The notes under the pieces were generated by a model, which ran no database searches, was not told the origin of the DNA, and was given only the letters and a program-made list of their open reading frames with translations. This document shows, piece by piece, positions 54,587 through 63,101 of a stretch of 64,000 nucleotides of DNA. Every line of letters begins with the position of its first letter. Positions within the stretch are counted from its first letter, which is position 1. Source of the stretch: Actinomycetota bacterium. GTDB lineage: Bacteria; Actinomycetota; Actinomycetes; JACCUZ01. Position numbers and translations under genes: made by a program. The DNA is taken from positions 1 through 64,000 of the forward strand of contig JAVEDI010000083.1 in the NCBI GenBank assembly GCA_030841035.1, given 5' to 3'.

Positions 54587-57271
54587 TCAGCGCGCCAGCA
54601 CGGTGTTGGACCGGCTGGACAGGGTGCTCCTGCCCACTGAGTTGAGCGCCGTGATCCTGAAGACGTAGCGGCCCGGCTTGAGCCGCATGACGTACGCGCG
54701 GCTGCTGGCGCTGCGCCGTGGCGAGGTGAAGGTCCCCACGACCCGACCCTTGGCGTTCAGCTTCTGCGCCACGACCTGGTAGGCCGTCACGGCGCTCCCG
54801 CCGTTGGACCTCGGGCCGGACCACCGGGCGGTCGCCGTGACCGGGCCGCCCGCCTTGCCCGCGGCGGCCCTGCCCACGCGGGGCGCGGAGGCGACCGTGG
54901 CCGGTACGACCTTCACCGACTCCGCGGAGAGCTGTCCCGCGCCCGCGGCGTTGAGCCCCTGCACCCTGAACGTGTACGCCTGGCCGTTGCGCAGACCCGT
55001 CACGGTGGCGTTGAACGACCCCGGACCGACGGTGACCGTGCGCGCCAGCGCGCCGCCCTGGTAGGCCTGCACCAGGTAACCGGTGATCGGCGACCCTCCC
55101 GTGCTCGCCGGCGGGTTCCACGAGACGCTCGCCGAGGCGTTGCCCCGCACCGGCCGGCCGATGCCGGGGGCGCTGGGGCCGGTCACCGCGGTCGCGGTCT
55201 GCGGCGACGCCGGCGTCACGCTGTTGGAGCGACCCGACCACGGCCCTTCGCCGACGGCGCTGACGGCGCGGACCGCGAAGTCGTAGGACGTGCCGTTCGC
55301 CAGGCCGGGCACCGTCACCCGGGTGTCCCCGGCGCCGACCTGTACGTCGGTCAACCAGGCCTGCGTGCCGGCGAGGTGGACGCGCACCACGTGCCCGGTG
55401 ATGGGCGAGCCGCCGGAGGACGCGGACGGCGTCCAGGACACGGTGGCCGAGCCGTCACCGGCCCGCGCGGCGCTGATCGTGGGCGCCGAGGGCAGGCCCA
55501 GCGGGGTCACGGCGGCGGACCGGGCGGAGAACGGGCTGGTGCCCCGGTCGTTCCTGGCGGCGACCTCGAACGTGTAGGAGGTGCCGTTGGTCAGGTTGGA
55601 CACCGTCACGCCCGTGGAGCTGGCCGTCACGGACGGGCTCGGCACGGCCGCTCCCGCGGTGTACCAGCGCACGACGTAGTCCAGGATCGGTGACCCGTTG
55701 GGCTCCGGTGCGTTCCACAGCAGCGTCGCGCTGCCGTCGCCGCTGCCGGTCACCCGCAGCCCGGCCGGTGCGGCAGGAGCGGTCGGGGTCTTGATCTCGT
55801 AGGTCCACGAGGCGGGCGGGCTCGGGTTGCCGGCGCGGTCGAAGGAGACCGCCCGCAGCGTCGGGCTCCCGGTGAGGGCGATCGGTCCGGACGCGACCGG
55901 GCTGGTCGCCGTCGGAGCCGCTGCGCCGAACGCGTAGTGGACGGTCTCCTCGGCCGGGTCGGCCGCCGTCAGCGTCACGCTGCGCGGGGCGAAGTAGCTG
56001 CCGCTCGCGAGGTCGGAGGCCGGCGCGGCAGGAGCCGTGAGGTCCTTCAGCAGGGTGTACGCCGGTCCGGCGAAGGCGGCTGCCCCGCGCGTGAACGTCG
56101 GCGTGAGGCTCAGCGTCCCCTCGGCCAGGTCGGCCGCGAGCACCTCGGCCATCGGGATGCGGACGGTCCACAGCTGCTGACCCGGCCGCGCGGCGGCGTT
56201 GAGGTCAGTGGTGACCGCCTGCGGGGTCTCGGCCGGCGAGGTCACGACGTCGGTGAGGTCGGCGTCCCCGTCGTCCACCGTCACCGTGACGGAGCTGGCG
56301 TCCACCGCGACGCCGCTGACGACCAGGTCGGTGCCCGCCGCCTGCGCCGCGAGGTTCACGCTGCCAGGCGAGGTGTGCGTGATCCCGTCGGCCATCAGTG
56401 GCGTGCTGCATCCCACCCCCTGGGTCGGCGTGTCCGCGAGGCCCTCGATCATCATCGCCTCGGCAGGCGGCGGCGCGATGTGGCCGAAGCCGATCATGTG
56501 CAGCCCGTTGACGTTCAGCAGGGCGTCTTGCGCCGCGCGGACGCTGCGCCCGTCGTTCTTGATGTTGGGCGTGTACGGGTGGACGAACTCCAACGTGAAG
56601 TTGCCGGCGCCATCGGTGGTGACCGCCGGGTTGAGCCGGTACTGGCCGTCGCGGAACTCGCCGCCGTCGAGCGAGGCGGCCGCGATCGGGTTCAGGTCGG
56701 CCCGCCGGGCCACGCCCGTGAGCTGGATCCGGTCGCCCTCCGCCGGCTGGCGGCCGGTCGGGCTGACCGGGTTACCGAGCGCGTCGAGCAGCACGGGGCC
56801 GCTGGTGAAGCGGATGTCGTCGACAGCGACCTCGTCCACGTCACCGTTGTGGGTGACCCGCACCCGGTCGCCGGGACGGATGTCCGGGACGTTGCGGTCC
56901 CAGCAGGCGCCGCCGACGTGGTTGACCTCGTAGCCGGGCCCGTCCGGGCCGGCGACGGTCCGGCCGGTCGAGGACCCCACCATGATGCCGCCGCGCAGGA
57001 CCTCGACCGTGATCGGGCTGCCGACCGGCTCGTAGCCGGAGACCGCGACCATGTCGATGTTGTGGAAGACCGTGATGTTCTGCCCGGGCTCCACCTGCTG
57101 GGTCACCTGGGCATCTGCCGGGGCCCCGTTGACCAGCACGGCGCCGACGGCCACGACGACTGCCGCCGCGCCCCACCTGCGGGAGCTGCCCCGGCGGGCT
57201 CGAGCGCGGCGAGGCCGGGCGTGCTGCGGCGAACGGACGGACGAACGGAAAACAAGCGTGCGGACAGTCAA
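54587..57271 (-). CDS. Secreted multi-domain fibronectin type III protein (894 aa)
   Basis: This exported protein has a long Arg-rich n-region and signal (WGAAAVVVAVGAVLVNGAPADAQV), then a novel beta-rich N-terminal half (residues ~55-405). A chitobiase-C-like domain follows (~410-495; SGSYFAPRSVTLTAADPAEETVHYAF). Four Fn3 domains come next (~500-590, 594-688, 699-792, 796-894), each with the NGTSYTFxVxAxNxxG core. The last one is similar to the tail of the giant oxidase. No enzyme motif is seen. It is first in the same-strand series with the oxidase and RTX genes and is probably a surface or matrix component. Confidence 0.82.
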   Translation of the reverse strand: MTVRTLVFRSSVRSPQHARPRRARARRGSSRRWGAAAVVVAVGAVLVNGAPADAQVTQQVEPGQNITVFHNIDMVAVSGYEPVGSPITVEVLRGGIMVGSSTGRTVAGPDGPGYEVNHVGGACWDRNVPDIRPGDRVRVTHNGDVDEVAVDDIRFTSGPVLLDALGNPVSPTGRQPAEGDRIQLTGVARRADLNPIAAASLDGGEFRDGQYRLNPAVTTDGAGNFTLEFVHPYTPNIKNDGRSVRAAQDALLNVNGLHMIGFGHIAPPPAEAMMIEGLADTPTQGVGCSTPLMADGITHTSPGSVNLAAQAAGTDLVVSGVAVDASSVTVTVDDGDADLTDVVTSPAETPQAVTTDLNAAARPGQQLWTVRIPMAEVLAADLAEGTLSLTPTFTRGAAAFAGPAYTLLKDLTAPAAPASDLASGSYFAPRSVTLTAADPAEETVHYAFGAAAPTATSPVASGPIALTGSPTLRAVSFDRAGNPSPPASWTYEIKTPTAPAAPAGLRVTGSGDGSATLLWNAPEPNGSPILDYVVRWYTAGAAVPSPSVTASSTGVTVSNLTNGTSYTFEVAARNDRGTSPFSARSAAVTPLGLPSAPTISAARAGDGSATVSWTPSASSGGSPITGHVVRVHLAGTQAWLTDVQVGAGDTRVTVPGLANGTSYDFAVRAVSAVGEGPWSGRSNSVTPASPQTATAVTGPSAPGIGRPVRGNASASVSWNPPASTGGSPITGYLVQAYQGGALARTVTVGPGSFNATVTGLRNGQAYTFRVQGLNAAGAGQLSAESVKVVPATVASAPRVGRAAAGKAGGPVTATARWSGPRSNGGSAVTAYQVVAQKLNAKGRVVGTFTSPRRSASSRAYVMRLKPGRYVFRITALNSVGRSTLSSRSNTVLAR

Positions 57272-57511
57272 CGTGCGCTTCCCCCCCAGAGGTGTTTGCG
57301 CCGGGCCCTTACAAGATCACCCGCGCGAAGAGAGCCTTGCGGTCGGCCGTGACACGAACGCAAAATGCCTGGTCAGCGGCTGTCTGTGCCTCCGTAGACC
57401 GATTTGTCACCGCGCCGCCCCCGGCCCGAGCACTGCGCGGCGTACGCCTCGATGGCTGACTTCATCCGCCTATCGGGTGAGATGGCCCGGCGACGCTCAC
57501 CCGGGTTCGGC

Positions 57512-57517
57512 CATGAT
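57512..57517 (+). promoter_or_regulatory. -10 hexamer CATGAT for copC
   Basis: CATGAT lies 7 nt before ATG 57525, which favours that ATG over the one at 57513 and implies a leaderless mRNA. Confidence 0.4.
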
Positions 57518-57524
57518 CGACGTC

Positions 57525-58196
57525 ATGCACCCTGCCAGCCTGCGGGCTCGTCTCCTGCCGCTCCGTACGCCGCACCGCGCCGCGCGGCTCGTCGTGGTGA
57601 TCGCGACCACGATGCTGCTCGCGCTACCGCTCGCCACACCCGCCGTGGCGCATGCCCGGCTGCGCGCGAGCGACCCTCGCTCCGGCGCGGTGCTGGCCAC
57701 GGCGCCCACGCAGATCCGGCTGACCTTCAGCGAGGCCCCTGCACGCACGACCGTCGCGCTCGTGCGTGACGGATGCGGTCGCGACGTCACCAGCGATGTC
57801 AGCGTCAAGGGTCAAGACCTCCTCGTCGAGACGCAGCCGGGCCAGCCGGGGAGATGGTCGGTCGCCGTGGCCGTGCTCTCCGGCGCCGACGGGCACTCCT
57901 CCGACGTCGACCTCACGTTCACGGTGACCGGGGACGGTGCCTGCACGAGCGCCAGCCCTGCGGCGTCCGGGCCGGCGAGCCCGGACACGACCTCGAACCC
58001 GACCCTGGAACCAGCCACCGCCGGCGCCTCGCCCGCTGCCGGGAAGTCGGCCGCCGGTGGCGGCGGCGTCCCCACGGGGCTGTGGGTGCTCGGCGCCGGT
58101 GCGGCAGGCGCCCTCGCCGGAGCCTTGCTCGTCCGTGCCCGCACGCGCGCCACCCGCGACACCTCGGGCGGGAAGAGCACGGGTCGGGCGGCATAG
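57525..58196 (+). CDS. copC: CopC-like periplasmic copper-binding protein with C-terminal anchor
   Basis: The 223-aa product has a signal peptide (LVVVIATTMLLALPLATPAVA) and then the CopC domain, starting HARLRASDPRSGAVLATAPTQIRLTFSEAP; the first His is the usual Cu(II) ligand. GHSSDVDLTFTV closes the domain with a second likely copper His. A Ser/Ala/Pro-rich linker and a C-terminal span (GLWVLGAGAAGALAGALLV) anchor it. CopC proteins carry copper outside the membrane and pass it to CopD. It is divergent from the Fn3/giant-oxidase operon and 6 bases before copD. Confidence 0.9.
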   Translation: MHPASLRARLLPLRTPHRAARLVVVIATTMLLALPLATPAVAHARLRASDPRSGAVLATAPTQIRLTFSEAPARTTVALVRDGCGRDVTSDVSVKGQDLLVETQPGQPGRWSVAVAVLSGADGHSSDVDLTFTVTGDGACTSASPAASGPASPDTTSNPTLEPATAGASPAAGKSAAGGGGVPTGLWVLGAGAAGALAGALLVRARTRATRDTSGGKSTGRAA

Positions 58197-58202
58197 TCCA
58201 GC

Positions 58203-59192
58203 GTGGACGCGCTGCTCGCCTCCGGGCGCATCACGACGTTCGCCGGGGCCGCCTTCCTGTTCGGCCTGGGGCCGGTCTACGCACTGGTGCTGCACCACGG
58301 GTTCGCCGCGGCCACCGACACGAAGTGGCGCCGGGGCCACGAACGGATGGCTCGCCGGCTGGCCCTGGAGGCCGACGCGGCCTTTGCGGGGCTGACCGTC
58401 GGCTCCCTGCTGACCCTCCTCGGCCAGGTCCGGGATGCCGCACAGCGACACGGCGCCTCGGTGCGCGCGTCCGACGTGGTGGACACCCTCGGCACCGGGT
58501 TCGGCGGCTGGACCGCGCTACGGCTGGTGCTGACCGTCGCGATGTTCGCTGCGCTGCGCGGACAGCTGCGCGACCGCCTGGCCCGCGCCGAGGGAGCTCG
58601 TGCCATGCCCGCCGAGGACCGCACGTTCTGGATCGGCTGGACCGTGTTCGGCACAGCCCTGCTGGCGTCGATCGCGATGACCAGCCATGCCGCGGCCGGC
58701 CCCCGGCCGTTGCTCGCCGTACCCGTCAACCTCGCGCACCTGGCGACCAGCGCCGTGTGGCTGGCGGGCATCTGCGTGCTGGCCACGGCTCTGCCGGTGG
58801 CGTTGGCCACTCGTGACGCCCGTAGCCAGCTGCACCTGTTCTCGCCGACCCTGGCCAGGTTCGCCCGGCTGGCGTTCCTGGCCGTGCTCGCTACCGCCGT
58901 CACCGGTGCGCTGAACGCGCTGGCCGTGCTGGACGACGTCGGGGCTCTGCGCACGACGGCGTACGGCCAGACGCTGCTGGTCAAGGTCTGGCTGTTCGCG
59001 TGGATCGTCGGGCTCGGTGGGCTCAACCACTTCGTGCTGCTCCGCCGACTCCAGGCCGCCGCCACGCCGCAGGAGGGAGCCGCACGGATGCGCGTCATCG
59101 GCGGCAGCGTCGCTGTCGAGTTCCTCTTCGGCGTGCTGCTGCTGGGCGCCACCGCCGTGCTCACCGGACTCTCGCCCACCAGCACGGGCTGA
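58203..59192 (+). CDS. copD: CopD-family copper transport membrane protein
   Basis: This 329-aa polytopic protein has about eight spans. It contains CopD-type segments such as ALLASIAMTSHAAAG (conserved His in a span), VPVNLAHLATSAVWLAGIC and YGQTLLVKVWLFAWIVGLGGLNHFVLLRRL. CopD is thought to import copper received from CopC. The GTG start is 6 bases after the copC stop, and the two genes form an operon. Together they can supply copper to the extracellular oxidases encoded on the other strand, which is inference from context. Confidence 0.88.
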   Translation: MDALLASGRITTFAGAAFLFGLGPVYALVLHHGFAAATDTKWRRGHERMARRLALEADAAFAGLTVGSLLTLLGQVRDAAQRHGASVRASDVVDTLGTGFGGWTALRLVLTVAMFAALRGQLRDRLARAEGARAMPAEDRTFWIGWTVFGTALLASIAMTSHAAAGPRPLLAVPVNLAHLATSAVWLAGICVLATALPVALATRDARSQLHLFSPTLARFARLAFLAVLATAVTGALNALAVLDDVGALRTTAYGQTLLVKVWLFAWIVGLGGLNHFVLLRRLQAAATPQEGAARMRVIGGSVAVEFLFGVLLLGATAVLTGLSPTSTG

Positions 59193-59228
59193 CTCCGGCC
59201 CACGGCCCCACCGGGCGCCGGTGGGGGG

Positions 59229-59234
59229 CAGGAT
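59229..59234 (+). promoter_or_regulatory. -10 hexamer CAGGAT for the LigD-type polymerase
   Basis: CAGGAT is 6 nt before ATG 59241, the leaderless spacing. Confidence 0.45.
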
Positions 59235-59240
59235 GTCGCC

Positions 59241-60206
59241 ATGCCCGAGGAGGCACGCTCCGGTGTACGGCTGACCAATCTGGACCAGCCGCTGTTCGCC
59301 GACGCCGGCGCGACCAAGCGCGACCTGCTCGACTACCTGGACGCCGTCGCCGACCGGTTCGTGCCGGTGCTCACCGGGCGCGCACTGACCCTTGTCCGGG
59401 TACTGCGCGGGCAGGCGCCGTTCATGCAGAAGAACCTGCCGGCGTACGCCCCTGCGTCGATCCCGACGCTCGACGTCGCCACGCAGGACGGGAGGCGGGT
59501 GGTCCGCTACCCCGTCTGCGACGACCGGGAGACCCTGCTGTGGTTCGCCAACCAGCGCGCGGTCGAGTACCACCCGACCCTCTATCTCGGGCACGCGTTC
59601 GACGCCCCCACGCACCTGGTCGTCGACCTCGACCCGCCGGCGGGCTCCGACGCGTTCGCGCGCGCAGTGCAGGCCGCGGTGCTGGTGCGGCAGGTGCTGC
59701 GCGAGGAGGGCATGGCGGCGCTGGCCAAGACCAGCGGGGCCAAGGGCGTGCACGTCGTCGTCCCGCTGGCTCCAGGGTCGTCGGCGATGGACGTCGCGGC
59801 CGCCACCCGCGCTGTCGCGGCCCGCGCCGAGCGGCTCGACCCGGGACTGACGACGACGGCCTTCCTCGTCGAGGAGCGCGGCGGGAAGGTGTTCCTCGAC
59901 GCGACCCGCGCGGCCGGGGCGACGGTGGTGGCGGCCTACAGCCCGAGGGTGCGCGCCGGCGTACCGGTGTCGTTCCCGCTCGGCTGGGACGACCTCGCCG
60001 GCGCCTCGGCGGAAGACTTCACGATCACGACGGTCCCGCGGCTGGTCGGCGACGCCGACCCGTGGACCGCCCTGATGCCGCCGCCACAGACCCTCGGACC
60101 CGGACTGGTCGAGGAGGGGCACAGCATCCCGGTCGCCCGTGTGGCGGCGATGCACGAGGGCAAGCGCCGCGCGCGCGCCCGGCGGGCCGCGGAGCCGGAG
60201 CGCTGA
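59241..60206 (+). CDS. Stand-alone LigD-type primase-polymerase (PolDom)
   Basis: This 321-aa protein matches the polymerase domain of bacterial NHEJ ligase LigD: LTNLDQPLFADAGATKRDLLDYLDAVAD, FMQKNLPAYAP, WFANQRAVEYHPTLY, LVVDLDPPAGSDAF (the D-x-D metal motif), LAKTSGAKGVHVVVPL (catalytic His region) and FLDATRAAGATVVAAYSPR. It adds nucleotides at DNA breaks. No ligase, nuclease or Ku gene is in the window, so it is a separate polypeptide here. The leaderless start and the position between copD and a LuxR regulator give no further hint. Confidence 0.92.
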   Translation: MPEEARSGVRLTNLDQPLFADAGATKRDLLDYLDAVADRFVPVLTGRALTLVRVLRGQAPFMQKNLPAYAPASIPTLDVATQDGRRVVRYPVCDDRETLLWFANQRAVEYHPTLYLGHAFDAPTHLVVDLDPPAGSDAFARAVQAAVLVRQVLREEGMAALAKTSGAKGVHVVVPLAPGSSAMDVAAATRAVAARAERLDPGLTTTAFLVEERGGKVFLDATRAAGATVVAAYSPRVRAGVPVSFPLGWDDLAGASAEDFTITTVPRLVGDADPWTALMPPPQTLGPGLVEEGHSIPVARVAAMHEGKRRARARRAAEPER

Positions 60207-60273
60207 CGAGCACCACCGAGCCGATCGCCCCCGGCTGGTGGGCAGTTCCCCCACACCGGTGGGCGGGGCGGGG

Positions 60274-60279
60274 CACAAT
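60274..60279 (+). promoter_or_regulatory. -10 hexamer CACAAT for the LAL regulator
   Basis: CACAAT is followed by 7 nt and GTG 60287, consistent with a leaderless transcript. Confidence 0.4.
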
Positions 60280-60286
60280 CCGTGAG

Positions 60287-63067
60287 GTGACGCCCTCGCG
60301 GCAGGAGACGGTAGCGCCGAGCCTCCTGCTCGAGACCAAGCTCTACCTCCCCAGGTCGCCACGTGGGCTGGTGCCGCGCCAGCGGCTGTGCGAGCGCCTG
60401 GACCGTGGGGCCGCGTCGAAGCTGATGCTCGTCGCCGCCCCGGCCGGCTTCGGCAAGACCACGCTGCTGGCCGAGTGGTCGGCCGGGTGGCTTGCCTCGG
60501 CACCGGCCGAGCAGCGCAGCGTCGCCTGGCTGTCGCTGGACCGCGGCGACAACCACCCCGGGTCCTTCTGGACGTACCTGATCGCCGCGCTGCGCAGCGC
60601 GGCCCCCGGAGTCGGCGCGAGCGCGCTCGCACTCCTGCAGGGTCCCCAACCGGCCCCGACCGAGACGATGCTCACGACACTGCTGAACGACCTCGGCCGC
60701 ATCGGGAACGACGTCGTACTGGTGCTCGACGACTACCACGTCATCGACGCGCCCGAGGTGCAGGACGGGATGGCGTTCCTGCTGGATCATCTACCCCCGC
60801 AGCTGCACCTGGTGCTGGCCGGCCGGGCCGATCCCGCGTTGCCGATGGCACGGCTGCGGGCGCGTGGAGAGCTGCTCGAGACTCGCGCCGCCGAGCTGCG
60901 CTTCACCCCGGACGAGGCCGTGACGTACCTCAACGGGGTGATGGGCCTGAACCTGACGGCGGCGGACGTGGCCGCGCTGGAGGGGCGCACCGAAGGGTGG
61001 ATCGCGGCGCTCCAGCTGGCGGCGTTGTCCATGCAGGGCCGCGACGATGTCGCCGGCTTCATCGCCGGCTTCTCCGGAGACGCTCGGTACGTCGTCGACT
61101 ACCTGGTCGAGGAGGTGCTGCAGCGTCAGCCCGCCGATGTGCAGCACTTCCTGCTGCACACCTCGGTCCTGGACCGGCTCAGCGCTGCCCTGTGCGACGC
61201 AGTCACCGAGCAGGACGGCGCGAAGGCGATGCTGGAGGCGCTGGACCGCGGCAACCTGTTCCTGGTCCCGCTCGACGACCGCCGTCGCTGGTACCGCTAC
61301 CACCACCTCTTCGCGGACGTGCTGCGCGTGCGGTTGCTGGACCAGCACCCCGACCTGGTGCCCTCGCTCCACCGGCGGGCGAGCGACTGGTACGAGCAGC
61401 ACGGTGAACGGGCCGTCGCCATCGACCACGCGCTGGCCGCCGAGGACTTCGAGCGGGCGGCCGACCTGGTGGAGCTGGCGGCCCCGGCGACGCGCCGGGA
61501 CCGGCAGGATGCGACTCTGCGGCGCTGGCTGGAGGCGCTTCCCGACTCGCACATCCGGGTAAGACCGGTGCTCAGCAACGACTACGCCGGGACACTGCTG
61601 GTGCGCGGCGAGGTGGAGGGCGTCGAGGCACGCCTGCGGGACGCCGAACGGTGGTTGGACGCCGTGTCGGGCGACGGTAGGGGGTCGTGTCCCCGGCCAC
61701 CCGAGATGGTGGTGGTGGACGAAGAGCAGTTCCGCGCCCTTCCCACGGCGGTGGCGATCCACCGTGCCGGGCAGGCGCTGATCCTCGGCGACAGGACCGC
61801 CACCGTGACCCATGCCCGGCGGGCGCTGGACCTCGCCGGCGCGGACAACGACAACCATCTCGGGCGCGCAGCGGCTGCGGCGCTCATCGGGCTCGCATCA
61901 TGGGGCACCGGCGATCTCGACGCTGCGCGCGCCGGCTACGCCGAGTCCCTGGTGAGCATGGAGCGGGCCGGGCACATCGCCGACGTCCAGGGCCTTGCCC
62001 TGGCCTTGGCCGACATCCAGATCGTCCAGGGCCGCCTCGGGGAGGCGATGCGCACCTACCGGCAGGCGTTGCGGCTCGCCGAGGAGCAGGACGGGCCAGT
62101 CCTGCGCGGGACGGCCGACATGTACGTCGGGATGGCCGCGCTCCACCGCGAGCACGACGACCTGCCGGCTGCCACCGAGCTCCTGGCGCGGAGCCAGGAG
62201 CTGGGCGAGCACCTCGGGCTCCCGCAGAACCCCTACCGATGGCGGGTCGTCATGGCCCGGGTCCGGCAGGCCGAAGGAGATCTGGCCGGCGCGGTCGAGC
62301 TGCTCGACGACGCGGCGCGGGTGTACGTCGGTGACTTCTCCCCCAACGTCCGGCCGGTCCCGGCGATGAGGGCGCGGCTGTGGGTCGAGCAAGGGAGGCT
62401 GGGGGACGCGTTCGGCTGGCTGCACGGGCAGGGCCTGTCCGTCGAGGACGACCTGAGCTACCTGCGCGAGTTCGAGCACGTGACGCTGGCCAGGGCACTG
62501 CTGGCGCAGTACCGGACCGATCGCGTCGTGAGGTCCGGGCAGCAGGCGCTCGAGCTGCTGGAGCGCCTCCTCGCGGCCGCAGAAGACGGCGGCCGCACCG
62601 GCAGCGTCATCGAGATCCTGGTGCTGCGGTCCCTCGCGCTACAGGCGCGCGGCGACGTCGCTGACGCCGTGGGGCCGTTGGAACGGGCGCTGGCGCTGGC
62701 GGAGCCCGAGGGCTACGTGCGGATCTTCACCGACGAGGGGCCGCCCCTCGCCACCCTGCTCGCGGCGGCCGGGCAGCGCGGCATCGTCCCGGGCTACGTC
62801 CGGCGGCTGCTGGCCACCTTCGGCGAGACACCGGCGCGTCCGAGCAGGTCGGCCACTCTCGTCGAGCAGCTCAGCGATCGCGAGCTCGACGTGCTCCGGC
62901 TGCTCGCCGGCGACCTGGATGGTCCGCACATCGCCCGTGAGCTCGTGCTGTCTCTGAACACGGTGCGCACGCACACCAAGAACATCTACGCCAAGCTCGG
63001 CGTGAACAGCCGTCGGACAGCGGTCCGCCGCGCGAGGGAGCTCGACCTGCTGCGCACCCGACGCTGA
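60287..63067 (+). CDS. Large LuxR-family (LAL/MalT-like) transcriptional activator
   Basis: This 926-aa protein has an N-terminal STAND ATPase with Walker A VAAPAGFGKTTL (residues ~49-60), Walker B VVLVLDDYHVID and QLHLVLAGRADPALP. A long TPR-like helical middle follows (AGQALILGDRTATVTHARRALDLAG; EAMRTYRQALRLAEEQ). The C-terminal LuxR helix-turn-helix is LSDRELDVLRLLAGDLDGPHIARELVLSLNTVRTHTKNIYAKLGVNSRRTAVRRA. Such activators respond to a ligand or protein bound by the TPR domain and then ATP. GTG 60287 keeps the usual short N-terminus. Targets are unknown. Confidence 0.93.
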   Translation: MTPSRQETVAPSLLLETKLYLPRSPRGLVPRQRLCERLDRGAASKLMLVAAPAGFGKTTLLAEWSAGWLASAPAEQRSVAWLSLDRGDNHPGSFWTYLIAALRSAAPGVGASALALLQGPQPAPTETMLTTLLNDLGRIGNDVVLVLDDYHVIDAPEVQDGMAFLLDHLPPQLHLVLAGRADPALPMARLRARGELLETRAAELRFTPDEAVTYLNGVMGLNLTAADVAALEGRTEGWIAALQLAALSMQGRDDVAGFIAGFSGDARYVVDYLVEEVLQRQPADVQHFLLHTSVLDRLSAALCDAVTEQDGAKAMLEALDRGNLFLVPLDDRRRWYRYHHLFADVLRVRLLDQHPDLVPSLHRRASDWYEQHGERAVAIDHALAAEDFERAADLVELAAPATRRDRQDATLRRWLEALPDSHIRVRPVLSNDYAGTLLVRGEVEGVEARLRDAERWLDAVSGDGRGSCPRPPEMVVVDEEQFRALPTAVAIHRAGQALILGDRTATVTHARRALDLAGADNDNHLGRAAAAALIGLASWGTGDLDAARAGYAESLVSMERAGHIADVQGLALALADIQIVQGRLGEAMRTYRQALRLAEEQDGPVLRGTADMYVGMAALHREHDDLPAATELLARSQELGEHLGLPQNPYRWRVVMARVRQAEGDLAGAVELLDDAARVYVGDFSPNVRPVPAMRARLWVEQGRLGDAFGWLHGQGLSVEDDLSYLREFEHVTLARALLAQYRTDRVVRSGQQALELLERLLAAAEDGGRTGSVIEILVLRSLALQARGDVADAVGPLERALALAEPEGYVRIFTDEGPPLATLLAAAGQRGIVPGYVRRLLATFGETPARPSRSATLVEQLSDRELDVLRLLAGDLDGPHIARELVLSLNTVRTHTKNIYAKLGVNSRRTAVRRARELDLLRTRR

Positions 63068-63077
63068 CCGCCCGCTG

Positions 63078-63091
63078 CCCGGCGCGCCGGG
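63078..63091. terminator. Palindrome between the LAL regulator and the MFS gene
   Basis: CCCGGCGCGCCGGG is a 14-bp palindrome located between two convergent stop codons and may act as a short bidirectional terminator. Confidence 0.35.
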
Positions 63092-63101
63092 TAGCCGGGG
63101 C

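Noticed and set aside
54450..57271. Sortase-anchored (LPxTG) surface proteins
   Set aside because: Neither the Fn3 protein nor the oxidase or RTX protein has an LPxTG motif with a C-terminal membrane segment.
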